NCBI GenBank assembly: GCA_937873245.1
Contig: CALMVY010000319.1
Span: 1-20,658 of the forward strand
Reading direction: 5' to 3'
Length of the DNA: 20,658 bases
From: an uncultured Arthrobacter sp.
GTDB lineage: Bacteria > Actinomycetota > Actinomycetes > Actinomycetales > Micrococcaceae
In this document: one piece after another, positions 1 to 5,591 of the stretch
How positions within the stretch are numbered: position 1 is the stretch's first letter
Layout of the letters: each line of letters begins with the position of its first letter
Translations under genes and position numbers: made by a program
Notes under the pieces: model-generated
What the model was told of the DNA's origin: nothing
The model's database searches: none
Seen by the model: the letters and a program-made list of their open reading frames with translations, nothing else

Positions 1-237
1 CGACTGGAGTTCGACGACGGTTTCGCCGACGAGAACGGCGACCCGATCCCCGCGATGGGCACGAGTCACGCCGTGATGAGGCTGGAGGCAGTCGCACACC
101 GCACCCGGATGACCATGGTGTCCACCTTCGATTCAGCCGACGCGCTGGAAAAGGTTCTCGCCATGGGCATGGAAGAGGGAATGAAGCAGGCCCTGGGCCA
201 GATCGACGCCATCCTCGCCGGGTCCAACGTCCGCTGA
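1..237 (+). CDS. SRPBCC / AHSA1-like domain protein, 3' part only
   Basis: The reading frame is open from base 1 to the TGA at 235-237, giving the last 78 residues of a protein whose start lies outside the window. The tail (TRMTMVSTFDSADALEKVLAMGMEEGMKQALGQID, read here in pieces: TRMTMVSTF, then LAMGMEEGMKQALGQID) matches the C-terminal strand and long helix typical of AHSA1-type SRPBCC (START/Bet v1 fold) proteins, where EEGM..AL.QID packs over the ligand cavity. Such proteins are small soluble ligand-binding or polyketide-cyclase-like proteins, and the substrate cannot be told from sequence. The gene ends at a strong hairpin shared with the convergent SHOCT gene. The family call rests on pattern memory. 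The specific function is unknown. Confidence 0.75.
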   Translation, partial: RLEFDDGFADENGDPIPAMGTSHAVMRLEAVAHRTRMTMVSTFDSADALEKVLAMGMEEGMKQALGQIDAILAGSNVR

Positions 238-279
238 CCGCAGCTGGACCGTCGAGGCTGTCAACTAGCAAGGAAACAC

Positions 280-318
280 CCCCGCAGGTGCCTTCGCCGG
301 CACCTGCGGGGATATTTT
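280..318. terminator. Bidirectional intrinsic terminator between convergent genes
   Basis: A perfect 13-bp stem (CCCCGCAGGTGCC at 280-292, its complement at 299-311) encloses a 6-nt loop and is followed on the plus strand by an AT-rich stretch with a TTTT run. It lies 43 nt after the stop of the SRPBCC gene and 22 nt past the stop of the minus-strand SHOCT gene, so it can serve both. Confidence 0.85.
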
Positions 319-339
319 CGCGTCAAAGGCCGGGCGATA

Positions 340-660
340 CTACCCGCCCAGGATCTTCGCCTTCTGCACCCCGAACTCCTGCTCCGTGAGAATCCCCTGC
401 TCCTTCAGCGCCGCGAGCTCTTTGAGCTGCTGGATGGCGTCGTTCGAGATTCCGCCGGCCGCAGGTGGCGGCGGAGCCGGCTCCTCGTAGACAGGTTCCT
501 GCTGGGCCATCTGCGCGTCGTAGGCCTCCTGCTGCTTGGCCGCGGTCGCGGCGTCCTTCTCGGCGAACTTGTTAGCCTGCCGGCGCTGGACGCGGCCGCT
601 GACCGCAGACGCCGTCCCGGCAACCACAGCCGTCCGTGCCATACCTCTAAGCAGTCCCAT
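340..660 (-). CDS. SHOCT-domain small protein
   Basis: This 106-residue protein ends in a SHOCT domain at about residues 73-105 (DAIQQLKELAALKEQGILT, then EQEFGVQKAKILG), a short helical oligomerisation module usually found at protein C-termini. The N-terminus (MGLLRGMARTAVVAGTASAVSG) is weakly amphipathic, followed by an Ala/Gln-rich charged helix and a Pro-rich linker (about residues 55-67). The same layout occurs in many actinobacterial SHOCT proteins of unknown role. An AGGAGA ribosome site lies just upstream of the ATG. The gene starts 32 nt after the DUF6325 gene stop on the same strand, so the two are probably co-transcribed. Domain assignment is confident; cellular role is unknown. 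Confidence 0.85.
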   Translation of the reverse strand: MGLLRGMARTAVVAGTASAVSGRVQRRQANKFAEKDAATAAKQQEAYDAQMAQQEPVYEEPAPPPPAAGGISNDAIQQLKELAALKEQGILTEQEFGVQKAKILGG

Positions 661-692
661 AACTTTTCTCCTCTCGCGTGGCGTCTTGTGTC

Positions 693-1154
693 TCAGACAA
701 CGGGCGACTCGGCCTCGAGGGCCTCCAGCGCCGCCATCACGTCGGGCGCGGGGATCCGTGTGCTCGCGACGAGCTCGCCCCCGCTGTCGCGAACGGCCGC
801 CACAAACGGTGCCGCCCAGATGTTCTCGTAAACGATCAGCGCGGCAAGGCTCCCGGGGAGGATCGCGTCTGCCGCCTCCGCGATTTCCTCGTCGCCGAGA
901 AGCCCGGAATGCGCGCCGTCGAAGTACGAGAACGCCTCCGCGGGACCGCCTGGGTCAGTGAGCTCAAGCACCTCGACGGTGCCGTCCTCGTTCTTCATGA
1001 CGACGAGCAGATCGAAGAGCCTGATCACACCCTGCTCGACGAGCCGGATGAGTTCCTCACTCGCCTGACCCGTCAGTCCTGCCATGGGGAACTCGAGGAG
1101 CACGAAGTCGACCGGCCCGTGGGCCTCGGTCTCCGGTGTGGTTGTCACTGGCAT
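693..1154 (-). CDS. DUF6325 family protein
   Basis: This encodes about 153 residues. The HGPVDFVLLEFP opening, the RLVEQGVIRLFDLLVVMKNEDG segment (in pieces: LVEQGVIRLFDLL, VMKNEDGTVEVLEL) and the ALIVYENIWAAPFVAAVRD stretch are the hallmarks of DUF6325, a soluble actinobacterial family without known function. The frame stays open to 1451, but the upstream 99 codons are Arg-rich and unlike a protein, so the start is near 1154. GGAGG sits only 1-2 nt from that ATG. A GTG two codons later (1148) has better spacing (about 7 nt) and may be the true start. The gene leads a two-gene unit with the SHOCT protein. This pairing recurs in relatives as far as I recall, which suggests a shared role, perhaps in envelope or general stress, but that is inference. 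Confidence 0.8.
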   Translation of the reverse strand: MPVTTTPETEAHGPVDFVLLEFPMAGLTGQASEELIRLVEQGVIRLFDLLVVMKNEDGTVEVLELTDPGGPAEAFSYFDGAHSGLLGDEEIAEAADAILPGSLAALIVYENIWAAPFVAAVRDSGGELVASTRIPAPDVMAALEALEAESPVV

Positions 1155-1220
1155 TCCTCCGTTCTGTTTCGAGCGCACTGTCCGGCGCGCTCGTCTTAGT
1201 CTGGACGTTGGCTGCTGCAA

Positions 1221-1247
1221 GGGAACCACCCCCGTCGGGTGATTCCC
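1221..1247. repeat. Inverted repeat in the DUF6325 5' region
   Basis: GGGAACCACCC (1221-1231) and GGGTGATTCCC (1237-1247) are 11-nt arms with one central mismatch around a 5-nt loop. It lies 67-93 nt upstream of the DUF6325 start on its coding side. It could be a regulator site, a leader hairpin or a weak terminator for upstream minus-strand transcription. The sequence alone does not decide. Confidence 0.5.
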
Positions 1248-1485
1248 ACGGCGGGCAGGCCGGCCCGGCCACGCTCGGAACGGCCTCCCTCTCGCGGGTG
1301 TAGCTGCCGGGTCACGGCGAAGGTTTTTGGTACTTTCTGTCCTGCGCCCGGCTGGAGAGCAGGCAGATGCGAGTTTCTGTTCAGGGAGTTCCTGGGGACC
1401 ACTACATCGCCAACGACCGGTCGCCGCATCATCCCTTTCGGGTGAGCCCACCCGGGTAGACGTGACAGTGCCGGCAGTGCAACTC
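1248..1485. other. Gene-poor stretch between the hydrolase and DUF6325 genes
   Basis: No frame here has convincing coding character. The best candidate is a plus-strand frame open from 1304 to the TAG at 1457-1459. It contains an ATG at 1367 preceded by GGAGAG at 7-nt spacing (30 codons, MRVSVQGVPGDHYIANDRS and onward). Its third-position G/C bias is weaker than in the neighbouring genes and I recognise no family, so it is not called as a gene. Confidence 0.4.
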
Positions 1486-2142
1486 CTAAGTTCTGACGAT
1501 CAAGTCGGCGAGCCGGCGGGAGCGGCTGATGAAGGGAGAATGACTCGAAGAAAAGCTGATCGTGTTGGTGCACCGGCGGGCCATGCGTTGCTGGAGGTCG
1601 GGACTGAGCGCCCTGTCCTGCTCGCACAGCAGATACGTACTCTCGACGCTTTGCCAGGCGATCCGCGCGGGCACTCCACGGCCATGACCGGGTTGCTGCG
1701 GCACGAGCACCTCCGTCGCCCAGTCACTCTCGGCTTCTGTGCAATCAGCGTACAGAACGTCTCGGGCGCGTTCGCGGCGAATGCTGCTCGTCCCGTCGTC
1801 GTTGCGCTGCACCGCGTCGTTAACCAGCGCCCCGGAGCCTCCGAGGAGCGCGCCACTTTCATCGGACGCCGGCACGAATGCTGCGACGTAGAAGAGATGG
1901 CCGATCCGGTCAAGGCCGGTGATGACTGATCCCCCGTAGGAATGTCCCACGACGACCGGCGCCGTCCGACATCCGTCCACCGTCTCCTGCACTGCCGCGG
2001 TGTCCGCCGCGAGAGAGCCGCGGTGCAGGCGAGGAACATGGACCAGAACACCCTGCCCGCGCAAATGGTCCGCCAAGCGGTCGAAGTGCGCCGGCTGGTG
2101 CCACAGCCCGTGAACGAGAACGACTTCCGGGTTCTGCATCAT
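1486..2142 (-). CDS. Alpha/beta hydrolase
   Basis: This is a 218-residue soluble alpha/beta-hydrolase-fold enzyme. The oxyanion HGLWH motif is at residues 11-15, the nucleophile elbow GHSYGG places Ser68, and the likely acid and base are Asp176 (CEQDRALSP) and His201 (SSHSPFIS). This complete triad and the short cap match the small salicylate-esterase-like and pyrethroid-hydrolase-like group, so ester hydrolysis is the best guess; the substrate is unknown. The start codon overlaps the stop of a small upstream reading frame (ATGA at 2142-2139) and has no good ribosome site of its own, which points to translational coupling. ATG at 2139 is an alternative start one codon in. Confidence 0.9.
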   Translation of the reverse strand: MMQNPEVVLVHGLWHQPAHFDRLADHLRGQGVLVHVPRLHRGSLAADTAAVQETVDGCRTAPVVVGHSYGGSVITGLDRIGHLFYVAAFVPASDESGALLGGSGALVNDAVQRNDDGTSSIRRERARDVLYADCTEAESDWATEVLVPQQPGHGRGVPARIAWQSVESTYLLCEQDRALSPDLQQRMARRCTNTISFSSSHSPFISRSRRLADLIVRT

Positions 2143-2395
2143 GCACTCAGCCTAAGGTCCCGGCGACCAGCGGGGCCGGCCGCCACAGGGGCCCCGCCAA
2201 ATCCGGAGGTGAGCTGGTCGCTGGCCACGTGCCTGGCGTCGGCGAGTGCGGCCACGCAGCGCTTGCGCCAGTAGTCGTCGTGCCGCAGAAGGGTGATCGC
2301 GCCGGGCGTGAAAGGCGCGAGTCGAACCAGCCGCCCACTAGGTCACGTTTTGTGTGCTCAGAGTGCCGGTGGTTCACGACGAAAGGTTCATGCAT
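2139..2395 (-). pseudogene. Small gene with probable frameshift, coupled to the hydrolase
   Basis: An ATG at 2395 follows a good ribosome site (AAGGAG with 8-9 nt spacing). The first frame reads MHEPFVVNHRHSEHTKRDLV and then GGWFDSR. From about 2310 onward the protein-like, GC3-rich frame is a different one: LAPFTPGAITLLRHDDYWRK, then RCVAALADARHVASDQLTSG, ending LRLSA with a TGA at 2141-2139 that overlaps the hydrolase ATG. Joining the two needs one extra base near 2300-2320 (or a -1 ribosomal shift), giving about 85 residues. The first frame also stays open to 2147 but becomes unprotein-like. I do not recognise the family. It could be a decayed gene, a sequencing error or programmed frameshifting. 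The stop/start overlap argues that an intact product existed and was co-translated with the hydrolase. Confidence 0.6.
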
Positions 2396-2571
2396 CGGCG
2401 GCTCTCCTTTTTTTCGTTCCAAACCTTCAGTGGCTTGATCGGCCACTCTGACCCTGGACGGAAAGCCTGACGTGGTGTTCCCGGACGGGGCGACAGGCAA
2501 CGCGCCCGGAACGGATTCGTCCAGAGCCAAGGACGATTCCCAGAGTTGGAGGGTCCGAATACTGGGCCGCG

Positions 2572-2577
2572 TAGGAT
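2572..2577 (+). promoter_or_regulatory. -10 box TAGGAT, six bases before the TPR gene start
   Basis: TAGGAT fits the actinobacterial TANNNT -10 element and is followed by exactly 6 nt and then the ATG at 2584, the geometry expected of a leaderless transcript. The AGGA inside it could instead act as a ribosome site at 7-nt spacing. No convincing -35 is seen. Confidence 0.5.
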
Positions 2578-2583
2578 CTGCAC

Positions 2584-3069
2584 ATGACGATTGACGAGTG
2601 GGAACGCCGGATAGCCGAATTCTGGACCGCCTTCGAAGCATCGCCGGGGGACGGAGAGGACATCGTTGACAAGCTTGACGCGCTCGCCGCCGCCTCCCCT
2701 GCGTCCGATGGCCGGGCCCATTTCGAGCGCGCCTGCATCCGCGATTCCACCGGACGGACCGCCGATGCTGTCGCATGTTACGAGGCGGGGTTCGCTGCCG
2801 GCCTGGACCCCATCCGGCACACCCGCGCCCATGTGCAGATGGCCAGCTCGCAGCGGGCACTCGGCTACACCGACGAGGCCCTGGAAATTCTCTCCCGCGC
2901 CGATCCGCATGCGCTGGGCGGGGCACCCAGCGCCGTACGAGCCCTGGCTCTCCGGGACGCAGGTCGGCACGATGAGGCCCTCCGCGTCGCGCTCGAAGCC
3001 CTCATTCCCCACCTTCCCCGGTACCAGCGCTCCATGGCGAACTACGCGAGACTCCTTACGGAAGGCTAG
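2584..3069 (+). CDS. Small TPR-repeat protein
   Basis: This is a 161-residue soluble protein with about three helix-turn-helix tetratricopeptide units: residues 44-75 (ACIRDSTGRTADAVACYEAG), 78-108 (MASSQRALGYTDEALEILSR) and 114-143 (RALALRDAGRHDEALRVALE). These have the G-x-x-x-E/D-A-L spacing of TPRs, and the N-terminal 40 residues are helical and acidic. It is typical of the short TPR proteins annotated in actinobacteria as protein-interaction scaffolds; no catalytic motif is present and no partner can be inferred. It is a single-gene unit, flanked upstream by the divergent small gene and downstream by a weak hairpin (CCGGAC 3090-3095 with GTCCGG 3109-3114) and then tRNA-Tyr on the other strand. 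Confidence 0.85.
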   Translation: MTIDEWERRIAEFWTAFEASPGDGEDIVDKLDALAAASPASDGRAHFERACIRDSTGRTADAVACYEAGFAAGLDPIRHTRAHVQMASSQRALGYTDEALEILSRADPHALGGAPSAVRALALRDAGRHDEALRVALEALIPHLPRYQRSMANYARLLTEG

Positions 3070-3300
3070 GCTCTGCGCCGAAGGACGCTCCGGACAACGC
3101 CGCTCGCCGTCCGGGGCGGGTTTGAACACAATTCGGGCCCTAGCGTTCTGTTTCCGCGGCGTGTCCGTGTCAATGTGCCCCCGAACCGCAGACGCCGGGC
3201 GAGACCAGCGGCGCCCAATCCCGGTAGCTCCGTGCCCCGGCAGACGCCCCTTGACACGCCCGGCATTACACACGTCTTATCCGATAACCCTCCAGAGGGC
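3070..3300. other. Intergenic stretch between the TPR gene and tRNA-Tyr terminator
   Basis: There is no convincing gene here. A 6-bp hairpin with a 13-nt loop (3090-3114) just after the TPR stop may help end that transcript. A TTGACA at 3251-3256 on the plus strand has no good -10 partner and nothing downstream to drive. Confidence 0.5.
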
Positions 3301-3340
3301 AAAGAAAAAGCCTCCGGAACCTGTTGGTTCCGGAGGCTTC
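3301..3340 (-). terminator. Intrinsic terminator of tRNA-Tyr
   Basis: Read on the minus strand, a perfect 12-bp stem (GCCTCCGGAACC, 4-nt loop, complement; 3337-3310) is followed by TTTTT. It starts 12 nt past the tRNA 3' end, the textbook arrangement. Confidence 0.92.
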
Positions 3341-3348
3341 TCCAAGGG

Positions 3349-3430
3349 TGGCAGATGAGGGATTCGAACCCCCGTAGGCGTTGCCAGCTGATTTACAGTC
3401 AGCCCCCTTTGGCCGCTCGGGTAATCTGCC
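3349..3430 (-). tRNA. tRNA-Tyr (anticodon GTA)
   Basis: This 82-nt tRNA has a 7-bp acceptor stem (GGCAGAT with ATCTGCC), discriminator A, the anticodon GTA at 3396-3394, a T-loop GTTCGAATC, and a long variable arm (GGCAACGCC region) as expected of class II bacterial tRNA-Tyr. The 3' CCA is not encoded (ACCC follows the stem), so it must be added after transcription. No second tRNA is adjacent. Confidence 0.96.
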
Positions 3431-3591
3431 GAACTTCAAAAGAAGATCACTCGCGGCTTCCGTGTTCAGAACGCCTGTTTCCAGTTCGTTCCGCTTCCAG
3501 TAACCGCGGGCAAGACAACTTTACAGAACTTCCGCCGAAGAATCGAATCGGCGCCCCAGCCGTTCAAAAGGCCCCCAAAAAGCCCGGGAAG

Positions 3592-3846
3592 TCAGGCGTC
3601 ACCGAGTATGCGGCCTGCGAGTTTGGACTCAAACCTCGCAGCCTGCTCCTCCGTGATCTGGTTCAGCTGTACGGCACGCGCCAGATCGGCGTGGACCCCG
3701 TCCAGCCTCGACGAGGCATCCGCGGCGGGGCTGAAGATGACCGATGCCGCCAGCGTTGCCGCCGCCACGGACGTCGCGGCCGTCGCGAACCCGCCAGCGG
3801 CAACTGCGGTGGAACTGATGACATAGCGGACGGCCTTGTGCGGCAT
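3592..3846 (-). CDS. Small Ala-rich membrane or secreted protein
   Basis: This encodes 84 residues from the ATG at 3846, with AAAGG 9 nt upstream. The same frame extends to a TTG at 3885, but that lacks a ribosome site. After MPHKAVR comes a hydrophobic, Ala/Ser/Thr-rich stretch of about 32 residues (YVISSTAVAAGGFATAATSV, AAATLAASVIF) that could be a membrane helix or an uncleaved signal. A soluble helical tail (DLARAVQLNQITEEQAARFE) follows, resembling the short helix-turn-helix seen in SHOCT-like or EF-hand-like linkers. I do not recognise the family. It is divergent from the YajQ gene. High GC at third positions supports it being real. Confidence 0.6.
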   Translation of the reverse strand: MPHKAVRYVISSTAVAAGGFATAATSVAAATLAASVIFSPAADASSRLDGVHADLARAVQLNQITEEQAARFESKLAGRILGDA

Positions 3847-3923
3847 GGACTGGTACCTTTCAAGCGACTCTTCCAACTCCTGCAACTCTGCCGGGCGAAG
3901 CTTCGTTCCCGCCCTGACTCAGC

Positions 3924-3949
3924 TTTGAGCGGACTGTGAACGGCTCAAA
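3924..3949. repeat. Inverted repeat in the divergent promoter region
   Basis: TTTGAGC (3924-3930) and GCTCAAA (3943-3949) are perfect 7-bp arms 12 bp apart, so the centres lie about two helical turns apart as in many dimer operators. It sits 15-40 nt upstream of the putative YajQ -35 and 78-103 nt from the start of the divergent small gene. No regulator is known. Confidence 0.4.
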
Positions 3950-3963
3950 CATCCCGACCGAAC

Positions 3964-3991
3964 TTCACAACAGGGGCATCCGTACTAGGCT
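3964..3991 (+). promoter_or_regulatory. Candidate promoter of the YajQ-family gene
   Basis: TTCACA (3964-3969, five of six matches to TTGACA), a 16-bp spacer and TAGGCT (3986-3991, TANNNT) make a plausible housekeeping promoter. The predicted leader is about 50 nt and ends with a strong ribosome site. Confidence 0.5.
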
Positions 3992-4049
3992 GGATTGCAG
4001 ACACTATGGCCCTTCCCCGGGCACATCCCCAACCATCAGGAGGACAGTC

Positions 4050-4541
4050 ATGGCAGGCGAATCCACATTCGACGTCGTCAGCAAGGTAGACAAGCAGGAA
4101 GTCGCCAACGCGCTGAACCAGGCGCAGAAGGAACTGGTCCAGCGCTACGACTTCAAGGGCGTCGGCGCCGAGGTCGATTTCAGCGGCGAGAAGATCCTTA
4201 TGAAGGCCAACTCCGAGGAGCGCGTGCTCGCAGTCCTGGACGTGCTGCAGTCCAAGCTCATCCGCCGCGGCATCTCGTTGAAGTCCCTCGACACGGGCGA
4301 GCCCTACGCGTCCGGCAAGGAATTCCGGCTCGAGGCGACCATCAAGGAGGGCATCGCGCAGGATCTCGCGAAGAAGATCAACAAGCTCATCCGCGACGAG
4401 GCTCCGAAGTCCGTCAAGTCGCAGATCCAGGGCGACGAACTCCGCGTGACCTCGAAGTCGCGGGACGACCTCCAGGAGACCATGAACCTGCTCAAGGGCT
4501 TCGACGAGGCCGACCTGCAGTTCGTGAACTTCCGCAGCTAG
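4050..4541 (+). CDS. yajQ: YajQ-family nucleotide-binding protein
   Basis: This is a 163-residue soluble protein, the usual length for the YajQ/UPF0234 family. The opening (MAGESTFDVVSKVDKQEV), the central QRYDFKG and GISLKSLDTGEP segments, the EGIAQDLAKKINKLIRD helix and the end (GFDEADLQFVNFRS) are all diagnostic. The family has two RNP-like ferredoxin folds; members in Xanthomonas and Pseudomonas bind cyclic di-GMP and modulate transcription factors, while others were reported to bind tRNA or GTP. Which applies in actinobacteria is not established. The open frame extends upstream, but AGGAGG 6 nt before the ATG at 4050 fixes the start. It is monocistronic, between a candidate promoter and a hairpin. 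Confidence 0.95.
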   Translation: MAGESTFDVVSKVDKQEVANALNQAQKELVQRYDFKGVGAEVDFSGEKILMKANSEERVLAVLDVLQSKLIRRGISLKSLDTGEPYASGKEFRLEATIKEGIAQDLAKKINKLIRDEAPKSVKSQIQGDELRVTSKSRDDLQETMNLLKGFDEADLQFVNFRS

Positions 4542-4577
4542 CCACGCCTTCGCCGCGCAGATTCCTGACGCTGCGCT

Positions 4578-4619
4578 AAAGGGCTGTCGCACCGGGTATG
4601 CCCGCGTCGGCAGCCCTTT
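4578..4619. terminator. Terminator-like hairpin between convergent yajQ and htpX
   Basis: AAAGGGCTG (4578-4586) pairs perfectly with CAGCCCTTT (4611-4619). The interior contains a further CCGGG/CCCG pairing, so a branched or extended stem is possible. The flanking A3 and T3 runs give a short U tract in either direction, fitting a weak bidirectional terminator. Confidence 0.6.
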
Positions 4620-4640
4620 GGCGTGTCGCGGATGCCACCG

Positions 4641-4662
4641 CCCCAGCCCCAGCCCCAGCCCC
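4641..4662 (-). other. Perfect G-quadruplex motif just after htpX
   Basis: On the minus (htpX-coding) strand there are four runs of four G separated by the two-base loop CT, a canonical tight quadruplex pattern. It begins 8 nt after the htpX stop codon and a TTTT, so it would be in the 3' untranslated part of the htpX mRNA. Equally, it is a 6-bp tandem repeat (3.7 copies of CCCCAG on the plus strand) and may vary in length. Confidence 0.75.
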
Positions 4663-4670
4663 AAAACTAA

Positions 4671-5540
4671 CTAGCCCAGCGGCTGGCCGGCCATCCGCTC
4701 CAGCCGGCCGATGCGCTCGCTCATCGGCGGATGCGTCGAGAACATTTTCGCGACTCCGCCGGCGCGGAACGGGTTCGCGATCATGAGGTGGGAGGCGTTG
4801 ACCAGCCGCTGGTCCTGGGGCAGCGGCGCGAGCTGCACGCCCTGCTCGATCTTGCGCAGGGCTGAGGCGAGCGCCAGCGGATCCCCCGTGAGCTTGGAAC
4901 CGTCCTCGTCGGCGTCGAACTCCCTGGTCCGGGAGATGGCCATCTGGATCAGCGAAGCAGCAAACGGCGCCAGCAGCGCCATGGCGATCGCGGCGATCGG
5001 GTTGGCATTGCGCCGGTCCCCGCCGCCGAAGATCAGGAACATCTGCGCCACCGAGGTGATAACACCGGCGACGGCGGCCGCGACCGACGAGGTCAGGATG
5101 TCCCGGTTGTAGACGTGCATCAGCTCGTGGCCCAGCACGCCGCGGAGTTCCCGGGCGTCGAGCAGCCGGAGGATGCCTTCGGTGCAGCACACCGCGGCAT
5201 TCTGCGGGTTCCGGCCGGTGGCGAAGGCGTTCGGGGCCATCGTGGGTGAGAGGTAGATCCGCGGCATCGGCTGCTGCGCCGTGGCAGAGAGCTCCCGGAC
5301 AATCTGGTGGAGCTGGGGCGCCTCGGCCTCCGTCACGGGATAGGCCTGCATGGACCGGATGGCGATCTTGTCACTGTTCCAGTAGCCATAGGCCGTGGTG
5401 GCGACGCCCACCAGGGCCATGATCCAGATCGGAGCAGAGCTGCCCATACTGGAGGCCATCAGGGCGCCGAGACCCAGGAGCACGGCCCACAGGACGCCGA
5501 AAAGGGCCGCGGTCTTCAGTCCGTTGTGATGCTGATGCAC
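4671..5540 (-). CDS. htpX: HtpX-type membrane zinc metalloprotease
   Basis: This is a 289-residue M48B integral-membrane protease that degrades misfolded membrane proteins. Two N-terminal membrane helices (about 8-32 and 36-52) precede the zinc motif HELMH (His138, Glu139, His142) with the family's GHELMHVYNRD context; the third zinc ligand is Glu207 in TREFDADEDG. Two further hydrophobic segments (about 150-172 and 180-200) lie between. The C-terminal FSTHPPMSERIGRLE is the standard end. The start is the GTG at 5540, preceded by AGGAGG; twelve further upstream codons are open but unlike the family. It is the only peptidase here and probably has its own transcript, as the MFS gene upstream ends 51 nt earlier without an obvious terminator. 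Confidence 0.95.
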   Translation of the reverse strand: MHQHHNGLKTAALFGVLWAVLLGLGALMASSMGSSAPIWIMALVGVATTAYGYWNSDKIAIRSMQAYPVTEAEAPQLHQIVRELSATAQQPMPRIYLSPTMAPNAFATGRNPQNAAVCCTEGILRLLDARELRGVLGHELMHVYNRDILTSSVAAAVAGVITSVAQMFLIFGGGDRRNANPIAAIAMALLAPFAASLIQMAISRTREFDADEDGSKLTGDPLALASALRKIEQGVQLAPLPQDQRLVNASHLMIANPFRAGGVAKMFSTHPPMSERIGRLERMAGQPLG

Positions 5541-5591
5541 TGTTCCTCCTGAAGTCGTCCCACGGTGGACCCACACCCGGAAAACGTCCCG

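Noticed and set aside
1221..1247. ECF sigma (GGAAT...GTT) promoter for the DUF6325 gene
   Set aside because: The spacing between the two elements on the minus strand is 15-16 nt, shorter than the usual 18 or so. The inverted repeat explains the similarity.
1155..1451. N-terminal extension of the DUF6325 frame to 1451
   Set aside because: The 99 extra codons are Arg/Pro-rich and unlike the family, and GGAGG sits next to the start at 1154.
3251..3280. Plus-strand TTGACA with TCTTAT 18 nt on as a promoter for a small RNA
   Set aside because: The -10 is poor, and the only hairpin downstream has its T tract on the other strand, where it serves tRNA-Tyr.
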